Source of the DNA: Imperialibacter sp964351395
GTDB lineage: Bacteria > Bacteroidota > Bacteroidia > Cytophagales > Cyclobacteriaceae
Direction of reading: 5' to 3'
Assembly: GCA_964351395.1 (NCBI GenBank)
Contig: CAYGOF010000002.1
Location: forward strand, 372,001-436,000
Length of the DNA stretch: 64,000 bases
Positions 8,818-17,062 of this stretch are shown in pieces; position 1 is the stretch's first letter, and each line of letters begins with the position of its first letter. The notes beneath the pieces are model-generated. The model searched no databases. It worked only from the letters and a program-made list of their open reading frames with translations, and was not told the DNA's origin. The translations under genes were made by a program, and so were the position numbers.

Positions 8818-9993
8818 TCAGGAAATCACCTTTGCTCCATCTTCGATGGATACGTCGTAGAATACCGGTGCGGTATGGAACTTTTTGGTGAAGGCAAAGT
8901 CGATATGTCTTTTAAACTCTTCCTCAAAACTCTTCTTTACAATATTAATCGTGCATCCTCCAAAGCCGCCCCCCATCATTCTCGAACCAAGTATATCTGA
9001 TGGGAATCTGGCAGCTTCAGCAGCCAAAAAATCGAGCTCTTTGCAACTAACTTCATAATCTACTGAGAGCCCTATGTGGGTGGCAAACATCTTTTGACCG
9101 AATGATTGCAAGTCGCCTTTCTTCAAATCAATCGCAGCCGCCTGAGTCCTGGCTATTTCGCCAGTAACGTACCGGCACCTTCTTAACACATTGTCAGGAA
9201 GTTCGTCCGCCAGCTCGTCAATTTCGAAAGAGCTAAAGTCTCTGAGAGAGGCTGCACCTTCCTTGTGTTTTTTCAATACAGCGACACCAAGCTCACACTC
9301 TAAGCGCCGAGTATTATATTCAGAACTGGCGAGTGAATGTTTTACCCGGCTGTCTATCAATAAAATGCAATGATCACGGAGCTCTACCGGATAGTAGTCA
9401 AAACTTAAATCTTGGCAATCGAGTAGCATGGCATGGTTCTTTTTACCCATTGTACTGGCAAACATGTCCATGATGCCGCATTTCACACCCACAAATTCAT
9501 GTTCAGCTTTTTGCGCAATATTAACAATGTCCCAGGGCTCAACAGCCAGTCCAAACAGTTCTTTTAGCGCTGTCACAAAACCTACTTCAAGGGCTGCCGA
9601 TGAAGACAAGCCGGCACCATTAGGAATATCTCCACCAAACACACAATTTACCGGTGGGATCTCAAATCCTCGCCGCTGCAAACCCGCTACTACTCCGCTG
9701 AAAAAATTAACCCAGGCCGGGCTAGCCTTTGGTACAAGTTTCTTATGATTGACAAGCGTTCCTTTGTTGATATTAACTGCAAAAAGCGAACTATCAGGCT
9801 GTGAAGAGGGTGAGATGGCAAAAATGATTCCTTTATCGATGGCCGCAGGAAATACAAAGCCATTATTGTAATCGGTGTGTTCACCAATAAGATTAATGCG
9901 ACCCGGCGCATTCACCATAAGGGCCGGTGTTGTACCATATAGTTCAGTAAAGGTTCTAGAGATAAGGGCCCGGTAATCGAGTTCATCCAGCAT
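8818..9993 (-). CDS. galK: Galactokinase
   Basis: 391-residue GHMP kinase that phosphorylates galactose at C1 with ATP in the Leloir pathway. The galactokinase signature is GRINLIGEHTDYNNG (31-45), the GHMP ATP loop is GAGLSSSAALE (126-136) and the C-terminal motif is GGGFGGCT. The likely catalytic Asp lies in KCGIMDMFAS. Length and all motifs are normal. No galT, galE or galM gene is adjacent. A TAnnTTTG box lies about 65 bases upstream. Confidence 0.95.
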   Translation of the reverse strand: MLDELDYRALISRTFTELYGTTPALMVNAPGRINLIGEHTDYNNGFVFPAAIDKGIIFAISPSSQPDSSLFAVNINKGTLVNHKKLVPKASPAWVNFFSGVVAGLQRRGFEIPPVNCVFGGDIPNGAGLSSSAALEVGFVTALKELFGLAVEPWDIVNIAQKAEHEFVGVKCGIMDMFASTMGKKNHAMLLDCQDLSFDYYPVELRDHCILLIDSRVKHSLASSEYNTRRLECELGVAVLKKHKEGAASLRDFSSFEIDELADELPDNVLRRCRYVTGEIARTQAAAIDLKKGDLQSFGQKMFATHIGLSVDYEVSCKELDFLAAEAARFPSDILGSRMMGGGFGGCTINIVKKSFEEEFKRHIDFAFTKKFHTAPVFYDVSIEDGAKVIS

Positions 9994-10057
9994 TTGAGCA
10001 GAGAGGGTTAGTGGACATGTAATTTAATAGCAGAGACCAACGAATGGTAAAATTGCT

Positions 10058-10065
10058 CAAATATA
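10058..10065 (-). promoter_or_regulatory. -7 promoter box for galK
   Basis: CAAATATA on the plus strand, TATATTTG on the coding strand, an exact TAnnTTTG match. The start site should fall near 10052, giving a leader of about 58 bases. No -33 TTTG at the consensus spacing. Confidence 0.4.
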
Positions 10066-10181
10066 CGAGCCCTGTGTTATTTTGGGTAAATCAAACCATT
10101 GTATTGAATGAACAACACCCAAAACAAGAAGACTAGAACTTATATTGAAGGCTTACTAAGGTTATTCTGAAGTATTTACAC

Positions 10182-10189
10182 TACCTTTG
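10182..10189 (+). promoter_or_regulatory. -7 promoter box for the RhlE helicase
   Basis: TACCTTTG, an exact TAnnTTTG match. Transcription would start near 10195 and leave a leader of about 150 bases. Long leaders are common on cold-induced DEAD-box helicase mRNAs. No -33 element was seen. Confidence 0.4.
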
Positions 10190-10346
10190 CCGCAGGTTCT
10201 CAGTTGACAGGTCATTTATTTTTTAATTAATAGCCTGCCGCACACTTCTAGTCGATGTCTGCCATTCAACCAAGGATCTTTTAGGACAGACTGCTGATTG
10301 TGAACCTTCCCGGCTCGTTATCAGCCACATTTAAACAAAAAAATTA

Positions 10347-11666
10347 ATGACATTTGAAAATCTTGGGCTTATTGAGCCCATTCAGAAAGCCCTTACGGCT
10401 GAAGGCTACGTTACGCCTACGCCTATTCAGGCACAAGCAATTCCTCATGTTCTTGAAGGCAGGGACTTATTGGGTTGCGCACAAACAGGCACAGGAAAAA
10501 CTGCAGCATTTGCAATCCCCATACTGCAACACATCTATACTGCCAGAACAGAAGTGAGGGGTATCAAAGCCCTAATACTAACCCCTACCAGGGAGCTGGC
10601 CATCCAAATTGACGAAAGCTTTGCAGCCTACGGAAAATACACAAGAATAAGCCACACAGTAATTTTTGGCGGCGTATCACAGCATGCTCAAACCAATGCA
10701 CTTCGCAGAGGTGTGGATGTATTGATAGCAACACCTGGTCGTCTGCTTGACCTCATGAATCAAGGATTTGTAAGACTTGACAGTATTCAGCTTTTTGTGC
10801 TGGACGAAGCAGATCGTATGCTCGACATGGGTTTTGTACATGACGTAAAGAAGGTGATTGCTAAAATACCTGCGAAAAGACAAACACTTTTCTTCTCGGC
10901 TACGATGCCTCCAGAAATTGTCAAACTTTCCGATTCTCTTCTCACTAACCCCGTCAAAGTAGAGGTAACGCCTGTTTCTTCGACCGCTGAAAAAATTGAA
11001 CAATCACTGTTCTACGTCGAGAAGCGCGACAAGAAGCACTTGCTCAATCATATTCTGGAAAACAAAAGCATAGAAACTGCTCTGGTATTCACCAGGACAA
11101 AACATGGTGCAGACAGGGTAGTGAAAGACCTCAACAAAGACGGCATTACTGCTGAAGCCATTCATGGCAACAAATCACAGAATGCCAGACAGCGAGCACT
11201 AGCCAACTTTAAGGCACGTAAAACAAGGGTACTTGTAGCTACTGATATTGCTGCACGTGGTATTGATATAGATGAGCTTACTCACGTATTCAACTACGAA
11301 TTGCCTAATATTCCTGAGACATATGTGCACAGGATTGGCAGAACAGGTCGCGCCGGAGCTGAGGGCAAAGCCATTTCTTTCTGCGAAAGAGAGGAACGTC
11401 CTTATTTGAAAGACATTCAAAAACTGATCGGAAAGACTATCCCGGTCATTGAAGAGCATCCTTACGTAAATGCCACACCAGTTCCAACGTCTAGTGAAGT
11501 ATTTTCTTCAAGACCAAAATCTGGCAGCAATGGCAACAACGCTTTCAAAAAGAAATGGAATAACAGCGGAAGACAGAACAATAGCAATGGCAACCGGACT
11601 TCGGACAGGCCACAAAGAGATTCGTCGCAGTCTACCGCCATGCCTTCGAGATTTTCAAGGTATTAG
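10347..11666 (+). CDS. rhlE: DEAD-box ATP-dependent RNA helicase, RhlE type
   Basis: 439 residues. The helicase motifs appear in order: Q motif (TPIQAQAIP), I (AQTGTGKT), Ia (PTRELA), Ib (TPGRLLD), II (DEAD), III (SAT), IV (ALVFTRT), V (TDIAARGID) and VI (HRIGRTGR). After about residue 375 comes a disordered Asn/Ser/Lys/Arg-rich tail, typical of RhlE and thought to add RNA affinity. It acts in ribosome assembly or RNA turnover, often in the cold. Monocistronic, with its own promoter box and a strong terminator 23 bases past the stop. Confidence 0.9.
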   Translation: MTFENLGLIEPIQKALTAEGYVTPTPIQAQAIPHVLEGRDLLGCAQTGTGKTAAFAIPILQHIYTARTEVRGIKALILTPTRELAIQIDESFAAYGKYTRISHTVIFGGVSQHAQTNALRRGVDVLIATPGRLLDLMNQGFVRLDSIQLFVLDEADRMLDMGFVHDVKKVIAKIPAKRQTLFFSATMPPEIVKLSDSLLTNPVKVEVTPVSSTAEKIEQSLFYVEKRDKKHLLNHILENKSIETALVFTRTKHGADRVVKDLNKDGITAEAIHGNKSQNARQRALANFKARKTRVLVATDIAARGIDIDELTHVFNYELPNIPETYVHRIGRTGRAGAEGKAISFCEREERPYLKDIQKLIGKTIPVIEEHPYVNATPVPTSSEVFSSRPKSGSNGNNAFKKKWNNSGRQNNSNGNRTSDRPQRDSSQSTAMPSRFSRY

Positions 11667-11688
11667 CAGATAGATGTACAAAAAACAG

Positions 11689-11712
11689 AAAAAGGGCTTC
11701 GGCCTTTTTTTT
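11689..11712 (+). terminator. Intrinsic terminator of rhlE
   Basis: Stem AAAAAGGGC and GCCTTTTTT closed by a UUCG tetraloop and followed by a run of eight T. A textbook Rho-independent terminator on the plus strand. Confidence 0.9.
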
Positions 11713-11743
11713 GCACCTGGCTCTGCACTTTCGGCGTACTGAC

Positions 11744-11776
11744 AAAAAAAACTAACCACCCTTGTGAGGTGGTTAG
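11744..11776 (-). terminator. Intrinsic terminator of the first secreted paralogue
   Basis: CTAACCACC (11752-11760), a 7-base loop and GGTGGTTAG (11768-11776), preceded on the plus strand by eight A, which form a U tract on the minus strand. It lies about 60 bases past the gene end and is duplicated at 12922-12955. Confidence 0.85.
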
Positions 11777-11834
11777 CGTGATTGATAAGCGGAATAATTT
11801 ATTTTCTGTAATTTTTTTACTACTTGTTTTGTGC

Positions 11835-12431
11835 TTAGAAATCAAATTTCTGGTCTTTTACTACCGTACTGTTGTAAGAAACTGTGAAACGAACGCCTTT
11901 ACCCTTGATTTGGCTAAGGTCATACACTCTTGTAAGAGCCTCTGCCTTAAGCTCCTCTGCGAATAGAAGTTCATCTTCTACACCATAAATGGCTACAGAA
12001 AGAGGCGAAACCAATTCAGCGCTGGATCTAAGTACCATTTTCTTAGTGTCCTTATTTGAGCTCACGGCCACTGACTGCTCAAGTTGCTCAACTTTGGCAA
12101 CGTGATTAACAGTCTGAGCTACTTTTTGCCCATTAGAAACCACTTCGAAAGTGTAGATACCTGATGGCAAGTAGCTGAAGTCGTAGTTTTGTGCGAAACC
12201 ACCTTCTACTTGCGCCAGTCCCTTGTGAACTGAAGTTCCTTTTTCATCAACCAGGTTGATGGTTACATTCTGCTTGCCGCTATTCTTATATATAAGCTTG
12301 TAGGAGTCACTTTTGCTATAAGAAATCACCTGTACTTGAGATTCTGCTTTAAGTGTTTCTCCGGCAAGCACAACAGTTGAAGTACCTAAGGCTACCAGAA
12401 GTACTGCAAGAAAGTTTTTTGTCTTTTTCAT
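11835..12431 (-). CDS. Secreted two-module beta-sandwich protein, paralogue A
   Basis: 198 residues from the ATG at 12431; that start gives a signal peptide (MKKTKNFLAVLLVALG, cleavage near VLAG), while the upstream extension does not. The mature protein seems to hold two similar modules. The first, about 30-112, ends LPSGIYTFEVVSNGQKVAQTV; the second, about 128-198, ends VRFTVSYNSTVVKDQKFDF. The pattern of a Y/F-x-V strand after a turn recalls the fold of type IX secretion C-terminal domains, but the first copy is internal and neither matches well enough to claim sorting by that system. Function unknown; exported. About three quarters identical to paralogue B at 13010. Confidence 0.8.
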   Translation of the reverse strand: MKKTKNFLAVLLVALGTSTVVLAGETLKAESQVQVISYSKSDSYKLIYKNSGKQNVTINLVDEKGTSVHKGLAQVEGGFAQNYDFSYLPSGIYTFEVVSNGQKVAQTVNHVAKVEQLEQSVAVSSNKDTKKMVLRSSAELVSPLSVAIYGVEDELLFAEELKAEALTRVYDLSQIKGKGVRFTVSYNSTVVKDQKFDF

Positions 12432-12573
12432 AACTTTTTCGTTTTGTGTGCTTATCAATTTATATGACAAAACAAGACATTATTAACAATGTTATCAATT
12501 TTTAGGTCATTTAATTGTCAATAAACATGATATTTATTTTATTTTTTATAATTATGTCAAAATATAACTATAC

Positions 12574-12587
12574 CGTAACCGTTTGCG
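12574..12587 (-). promoter_or_regulatory. Conserved 14-bp upstream element, copy A
   Basis: CGTAACCGTTTGCG on the plus strand, 143 bases before the start of paralogue A. The identical 14-mer occurs 141 bases before paralogue B while surrounding bases have drifted, which suggests a retained regulatory site. Binding factor unknown. Confidence 0.4.
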
Positions 12588-12921
12588 CTGACTGAAGATC
12601 AATTGAAGGCCCCTATTTTTATATATTTATCACATAATTCTATTTTTACTTAATTTTCAGCTTGTTTAATTCACTTTATTCATGTTTTAAAGAATATTAT
12701 TCCGAATAATAGCCCCTGCAATTGATTGCATAAATTAAAGATGGGCCAAAGGCTATTATTTCCTTTGGGCGTCCAATATTTGACGAGTTGGGGTATGTTT
12801 AAAAGAATTGGAGAGCAGACCAAAACGAAAGGCAATTTCTAAGCTAGAGAACGTTTTAAAGGAAAGAAATTGTTTCACATCATTTACTGATCAGGCAACA
12901 AAACCAATACTACAAATGCCT
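12588..12921. other. Intergenic region between the duplicated genes
   Basis: AT-rich upstream region of paralogue A. It includes ATTATT-CCG-AATAAT at 12696-12710, a 6-bp inverted repeat partly kept upstream of paralogue B, where ATATTCCGAAAT is seen. No coding frame of note. Confidence 0.4.
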
Positions 12922-12955
12922 AAAAAAAAACTAACCACCCTTGCGAGGTGGTTAG
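12922..12955 (-). terminator. Intrinsic terminator of the second secreted paralogue
   Basis: Copy of the 11744 terminator: CTAACCACC (12931-12939), loop CTTGCGA, GGTGGTTAG (12947-12955), with nine A before it on the plus strand. Only one loop base differs between copies. Confidence 0.85.
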
Positions 12956-13009
12956 CGTGATTGATAAGCGGATTGATGATTGTATCAAATGATACTTTTT
13001 GTTTTGTGC

Positions 13010-13612
13010 TTAAAAGTCAAATTTTTGGTCTTTGACAACTGTGTTATTGTAAGATACTGTAAAACGTACGCCTGCTCCTTTTATAAGACTAAGGTCATAG
13101 ACCCTGGTAAGGACATCGGCAGACATCAGGTCTTCCTGAAACAATAGCTCATCTTCAATGCCGTAGATAGCTACTGATAACGGTGATTTCAACTCGGCAC
13201 TTGACCTCAACACCATCTTCTTGGTATCTGCATGTGAGCTAAGAGCTACCGTTTGGCTCAGTTTGTCGACCTCGGCCATATGGTGAACTGTTTGCGCCAC
13301 CTTTTCACCCTTTGAAACTACTTCAAACGTGTAGTAGCCACTAGGCATGCTTGAAAGGTCAAAGTTTTGCGCGAAGCCATCCTCTGCTTTAGTTAGGCCC
13401 TTGTGAACAAGTGCCCCCTTTTCATCTAAAAGAGAGATGGTTACATTTTGCTTGCCGCTGTTCTTATATATAAGCTTGTAGGAGTCGCTCTTGCTATAAG
13501 AAATCACTCTTACTTTAGCATCTGATTTGATTGAGTCTCCCTGGGCAAGCACAACGGTAGAAGTACTTAAGGCTACCATAAGTACTGCAAGAAAGTTCTT
13601 TGTCTTTTTCAT
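13010..13612 (-). CDS. Secreted two-module beta-sandwich protein, paralogue B
   Basis: 200 residues with signal peptide MKKTKNFLAVLMVALS and cleavage near VLAQ. It shares the layout of paralogue A: VISYSKSDSYKLIYKNSGKQ is identical, as are TKKMVLRSSAEL and the C terminus TVVKDQKFDF. Most changes lie just after the signal peptide and in loops (for example the LMSADVL region). Selection has kept both open frames, so both copies are probably functional. Role unknown; an abundant small envelope or extracellular protein is possible. Confidence 0.8.
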   Translation of the reverse strand: MKKTKNFLAVLMVALSTSTVVLAQGDSIKSDAKVRVISYSKSDSYKLIYKNSGKQNVTISLLDEKGALVHKGLTKAEDGFAQNFDLSSMPSGYYTFEVVSKGEKVAQTVHHMAEVDKLSQTVALSSHADTKKMVLRSSAELKSPLSVAIYGIEDELLFQEDLMSADVLTRVYDLSLIKGAGVRFTVSYNNTVVKDQKFDF

Positions 13613-14008
13613 AACTTTTCGTTTTTGTGCTTATCAATTTCTATACAAAGAGACGGAATATGTGATCAATTGTTTAGCAAAAAGACAATATTTTTAAATG
13701 AACTTATGATAAAAAACAGATTTATTGTGAATTCGTTAAAATATCACATTCTCGTAACCGTTTGCGATGAACCTAACATTCCGACCTTGCCAATTTTTTA
13801 TAAAATCCACATAATTTATTTTTACACTTATATTTTATTTCGTAGAAGGTTCAAATTGATTATATAAACGAAATAATATTCCGAAATGAGGAAGCCGAAA
13901 TTGATTGCGCTTACGCAAGCAAGCCGGAAACTAAAATTTAGTTCCGAACAGGTTCTGATAAAAAAAGATTGGCGGTGTGGAAAGGAAAGGTTTCTGAGGA
14001 AAACGAGG
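13613..14008. other. Intergenic region upstream of paralogue B
   Basis: 396 bases between the start of paralogue B and the stop of the RluA-type gene, both on the minus strand. It contains the duplicated 14-mer at 13753 and an AT-rich stretch matching that upstream of paralogue A. The open frames crossing it are not supported. Confidence 0.4.
13753..13766 (-). promoter_or_regulatory. Conserved 14-bp upstream element, copy B
   Basis: Identical to the element at 12574-12587 (CGTAACCGTTTGCG on the plus strand), 141 bases before the start of paralogue B. Confidence 0.4.
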
Positions 14009-14884
14009 CTATCTATAGTCTTCATTTCTCTCCTTGGGATGCAAAAAGATAGTGGATGGTTCGATTTTGAATGCAAGATCTTTCCCTGTAATTGGATGTT
14101 TGATATAGAGTTGGGTGGCCATCAGCCGGATCTGCCTTTTGAAGGCGTTACTGGCTCCGTATTTGTAATCACCAACGATAGGGCAACCGATATGTGACAG
14201 ATGCACCCTGATTTGATTCTTTTTCCCCGTAGCCAGCTCTACCTCTACCAAGTGGTACTTAGCAATTCTCTTGATATGGGTGTAATATGTTATTGCCTCC
14301 TTGGTGTTTGGTCCAGCTTCTTCGACAACAAACATTTTCAAGCCACGCTCCTCCAGTAGGGTGCTGATCGTTCCCTGTTTTGGGTTTGGCTCTTTTTCAG
14401 TAATGGCCTGGTATTTCTTTGAGAACTGGTGCCAATTGGACTTAAGCTTCTCCTGTATCTCCTCACTCTTGGCAAATACAACAAGCCCTCCTACTTCTTT
14501 ATCAAGCCTGTGTACCGGAAAAGCCGACTGAGCACTTTTTGTTGCGTCTTTCACATAGTCATCCACCAACTTATGCATGGTGGGCCTTCTGGTAATCCCT
14601 TCTCCAGCGGTGATTAGTCCTACCGGTTTTTCGCATACGATCATGTACTGATCTTGCCAAATCACACGAAATGGCGCTTTAATGTTGACCGCTGGCTTGT
14701 CCTGCTTTTCTACGTTAATTAGTTGCCCTGCCTTTACCATTGTATCAGCCATCCTCACCTGCTCTCCTGCAACAGTCACATTGGCGAATTTGAGTAGCTT
14801 CCGAAGCTTAGTTACTGAACTGCCTGCATAGGCATCACCTAATACTTCCAGAATAGTGCCATCCCGTTTAGCTGTATACTTCAT
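14009..14884 (-). CDS. RluA-family pseudouridine synthase
   Basis: 291 residues. An S4-like N-terminal domain (about 1-60; SSVTKLRKLLKFANVTVAG) precedes the catalytic RluA domain. The catalytic aspartate is in FPVHRLDKEVGG, where most members have HRLDRDTSG. Other motifs are VCEKPVGLIT and ELATGKKNQIRVHLSHIGCPIVGD. The enzyme converts a uridine in rRNA or tRNA to pseudouridine; the target base cannot be read from sequence. It starts 2 bases after the stop of the methyltransferase gene, so the two RNA-modification genes form an operon. Confidence 0.9.
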   Translation of the reverse strand: MKYTAKRDGTILEVLGDAYAGSSVTKLRKLLKFANVTVAGEQVRMADTMVKAGQLINVEKQDKPAVNIKAPFRVIWQDQYMIVCEKPVGLITAGEGITRRPTMHKLVDDYVKDATKSAQSAFPVHRLDKEVGGLVVFAKSEEIQEKLKSNWHQFSKKYQAITEKEPNPKQGTISTLLEERGLKMFVVEEAGPNTKEAITYYTHIKRIAKYHLVEVELATGKKNQIRVHLSHIGCPIVGDYKYGASNAFKRQIRLMATQLYIKHPITGKDLAFKIEPSTIFLHPKERNEDYR

Positions 14885-14886
14885 AA

Positions 14887-15783
14887 TTATCGTGTAAATC
14901 TTAAAAATGTACCCAAGGGCAACTTTTGTCCAGTGCTTGATGGCAAATAAAATTCTCCGAACCGTAAATCATGAGGCCGAAAGAAGGATTCGACGAGGTT
15001 CGCTGAAACAAGCGCCGACAAACCCATGCTGTACATGTTTAGCACCAGAAAAGCCTGTTTGGGGGCCAAAAGTTGACTGCAGAGCTCCATGAGCTCGGTC
15101 AACCCTTCTTCTATCACCCATTTTTCTCCTCCGGGGCCTCTGCCATATGCTGGCGGGTCCAATATGATGCCATTGTACTGCTTTCCTCGTTTTACTTCTC
15201 TGCGCACAAATTTAAGAGCATCCTCCACTACCCAGCGTATATCTTTAAGCCCACTGGACTGTTGGTTATCGTTCGACCAGGTAATCATATTCTTCACCGC
15301 ATCTACGTGTGTAACCTGGCTGCCCGCCGCCCTGGCTGCCAATGATGACCCTCCGGTATAGGCAAATAAATTCAAAACACTACCTGGTTCGCTCCAGGAA
15401 GTAACAGTGTCATAAATAAAATCCCAGTTTTCAGCCTGTTCAGGAAAAACCCCCACATGCCCAAAGGAGGTGAACTGAAGCGACATGGTAAGCTGCATCT
15501 CTTTATACTCGTACTTCAAGGGCCATCGCTGAGTAGGCTTTTGAAAGTAAGTCCACCCTTCATCCTCCCGGCTGCTTTTCCTGGCTTTAGCAGAGTCACG
15601 AACAAAAACAGCAGAGGCCTGCTTTTTCCACTCTTCATCAGTCAAGCCCTTCTTCCAAATGGCCTGCGGTTCAGGTCTGATCAGCGTATACTTCCCAAAC
15701 CGTTCAAGCTTTTGGAAATCGCCCGAATCGATGAGTTCGTAGTCTTGCCAATGTTGGGGAAAAAGAAGCTGCATAGGTTGCAT
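14887..15783 (-). CDS. Class I SAM-dependent methyltransferase, RlmI/RlmK-like
   Basis: 298 residues. The Rossmann SAM-binding loop is NLFAYTGGSSLAAR; the acidic second strand is THVDAVKNMITW; the catalytic motif is ILDPPAYGRGPGGEKW, the D-P-P-x-(F/Y) signature of large rRNA base methyltransferases (COG1092 type). The N-terminal 90 residues do not show a clear PUA domain, unlike RlmI. Likely rRNA base methylation, exact site unknown. It is first in an operon with the RluA-type gene. An ATG at 15774 is an alternative start; a TAnnTTTG box lies just upstream. Confidence 0.8.
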   Translation of the reverse strand: MQPMQLLFPQHWQDYELIDSGDFQKLERFGKYTLIRPEPQAIWKKGLTDEEWKKQASAVFVRDSAKARKSSREDEGWTYFQKPTQRWPLKYEYKEMQLTMSLQFTSFGHVGVFPEQAENWDFIYDTVTSWSEPGSVLNLFAYTGGSSLAARAAGSQVTHVDAVKNMITWSNDNQQSSGLKDIRWVVEDALKFVRREVKRGKQYNGIILDPPAYGRGPGGEKWVIEEGLTELMELCSQLLAPKQAFLVLNMYSMGLSALVSANLVESFFRPHDLRFGEFYLPSSTGQKLPLGTFLRFTR

Positions 15784-15797
15784 CAGGAAGTAAGCTG

Positions 15798-15805
15798 CAA
15801 AAGTA
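15798..15805 (-). promoter_or_regulatory. -7 promoter box for the methyltransferase/RluA operon
   Basis: CAAAAGTA on the plus strand reads TACTTTTG on the coding strand, an exact TAnnTTTG match. The leader would be very short (about 10 bases to 15783 or 20 to the ATG at 15774). Confidence 0.3.
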
Positions 15806-15923
15806 ATTGAATTGTTGGAAATGGACAGTTATACCCGTTCATAAGAATAAGATATCCAGGTTTTGAGCATAACTTTATAGTTCAGCTATCTTCTTTCCAT
15901 AATTGCCAGTATTTTCGCCACCC

Positions 15924-16718
15924 ATGATCATCGAAATTTCCAGTCACCAAAATCCTAAAATTAAAAACCTGATCGCCCTTCAAAAGCCGAAGGAGCGAAA
16001 GGAACAGGAGGTATTTGTGGTGGAAGGGATACGTGAAATTTCACTGGCTCAACAAGGTGGATACCAATTAAAGGAGATTTTTGTTCATCCCGGTCTTTTC
16101 GTTGCCGATCGCAACTACCCCATTTCTTTTGAGGAATCGGCAGTGTACCACTTGTCGCAGGCAGTTTTCTCCAAAATTGCCTACCGGGAAACGACTGGTG
16201 GGATCATAGCCACGGTAGCTACAAAGTCGCTCACGCTAGCTGACTTGCCTGTTGTTGAACATCCGCTGTATCTGGTACTTGAAAACGTGGAGAAGCCTGG
16301 AAACATAGGCGCCATGCTGCGAACTGCCGATGCTGCGGGCCTGAGCGGAGTGATCGTTTGCGACCCAAGTACTGATTTTTTTAACCCAAATGTGGTGAGA
16401 TCAAGTGTCGGCTGCCTTTTTACAGTGCCTGTCGCAGCGGCCACCAGTACTGAAGCAAAAAACTGGTTTGTCGAGCACAAAATACGCACTTATGCAGCTG
16501 CCTTAAGTGACTCGGCCAAGTCTTATCACAGCTTCGATTACACTGAACCAACCGCTTTGCTTCTGGGAGCAGAAGCTACAGGCTTATCAGACTTTTGGCT
16601 TGAGCAGGCTGATCAGCAGGTCATTATACCTATGAAAGGAAAAATAGACTCCATGAATGTCTCAAATGCTGCTGCCATCCTTATTTATGAAGCATTGCGA
16701 CAGCGAGACTTTGGTTAA
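15924..16718 (+). CDS. TrmH/SpoU-family RNA methyltransferase
   Basis: 264 residues from the ATG at 15924; a TTG seven codons upstream is possible but less likely. N-terminal SpoU substrate-binding domain (about 1-100; SSHQNPKIKNLIALQKPKER), then the knotted SPOUT domain: motif 1 LENVEKPGNIGAMLRTADAAG with the catalytic Asn and Arg, motif 2 LLLGAEATGLSDFW and motif 3 IPMKGKIDSMNVSNAAAI. It should 2'-O-methylate a ribose in rRNA or tRNA. It ends with a 4-base overlap of the convergent PAP2 gene's stop. Confidence 0.9.
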   Translation: MIIEISSHQNPKIKNLIALQKPKERKEQEVFVVEGIREISLAQQGGYQLKEIFVHPGLFVADRNYPISFEESAVYHLSQAVFSKIAYRETTGGIIATVATKSLTLADLPVVEHPLYLVLENVEKPGNIGAMLRTADAAGLSGVIVCDPSTDFFNPNVVRSSVGCLFTVPVAAATSTEAKNWFVEHKIRTYAAALSDSAKSYHSFDYTEPTALLLGAEATGLSDFWLEQADQQVIIPMKGKIDSMNVSNAAAILIYEALRQRDFG

Positions 16719-17062
16719 TGCTGTTTCAAAAGACCTTTATCCAAAGGTATTGAGTTGTACCACCGCTGCTTTTCCATCCATATAAATAGTACCGCAGTAA
16801 AAAGTGTTCCCATGAGAGCACCGGCATACACATCTTTGAAGAAATGCTGAGCAAGGTAGATCCTGGAAATACCAACCAATAGCGAACAAATGAAAGCCAC
16901 AATAGCCAACATCTTCTGTTTCGGAAAAAGAAAAACAAGAAGCGTTGCCAGAGAGAACGCAGTTAAAGTATGACCAGATGGAAAAGAATACCGAGAGTGG
17001 ATACTCACTCCCTCGACAAAATGAAGATCAATGTCCTGAAAAAACACTTTAGGCCTACTCAT
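16715..17062 (-). pseudogene. PAP2-family phosphatase, C-terminal part after a frameshift
   Basis: 115 codons. It begins in the middle of the PAP2 phosphatase motif: MSRPKVFF is the end of the K-x8-RP motif, whose Lys lies in the preceding frame (17059-17376). It then has the second motif SFPSGHT and the third, SRIYLAQHFFKDV, with both catalytic histidines, plus about three membrane helices. ATG and the preceding TGA overlap as ATGA, so re-initiation could yield this half as a separate chain, but it lacks the first phosphate-binding residue. A single base gained in the run of six T (coding strand; A at 17067-17072) would fuse it with the N-terminal part into a normal protein of about 220 residues. 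Confidence 0.8.

Larger units (their letters stand above)
9994..10346. other. Divergent promoter region of galK and rhlE
   Basis: 353 bases between the galK start and the helicase start. It holds a minus-strand TATATTTG box for galK (10058-10065) and a plus-strand TACCTTTG box (10182-10189) that would give the helicase an mRNA leader of about 150 bases. No open frame or strong hairpin was found. Confidence 0.5.
11744..13900. repeat. Tandem duplication of a secreted-protein cassette, period about 1,180 bp
   Basis: Two direct copies of a module made of terminator, gene and upstream region. Matching landmarks are offset almost equally: terminator stems 11752 and 12931 (1,179), gene ends 11835 and 13010 (1,175), gene starts 12431 and 13612 (1,181), upstream 14-mer 12574 and 13753 (1,179). 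Weaker similarity continues upstream to ATTCCGAA with nearby ATTGATTGC at about 12700-12735 and 13880-13908. Proteins are about three quarters identical by eye, so the duplication is not recent. Edges are approximate. Confidence 0.8.

Noticed and set aside
13625..13867. 80-codon plus-strand frame upstream of paralogue B
   Set aside because: It lies in the AT-rich control region of the duplicated gene, has no recognisable domain and has no matching frame in the first copy.
13886..14197. 103-codon plus-strand frame
   Set aside because: It overlaps the end of the RluA-type gene on the other strand and has no domain or start context.
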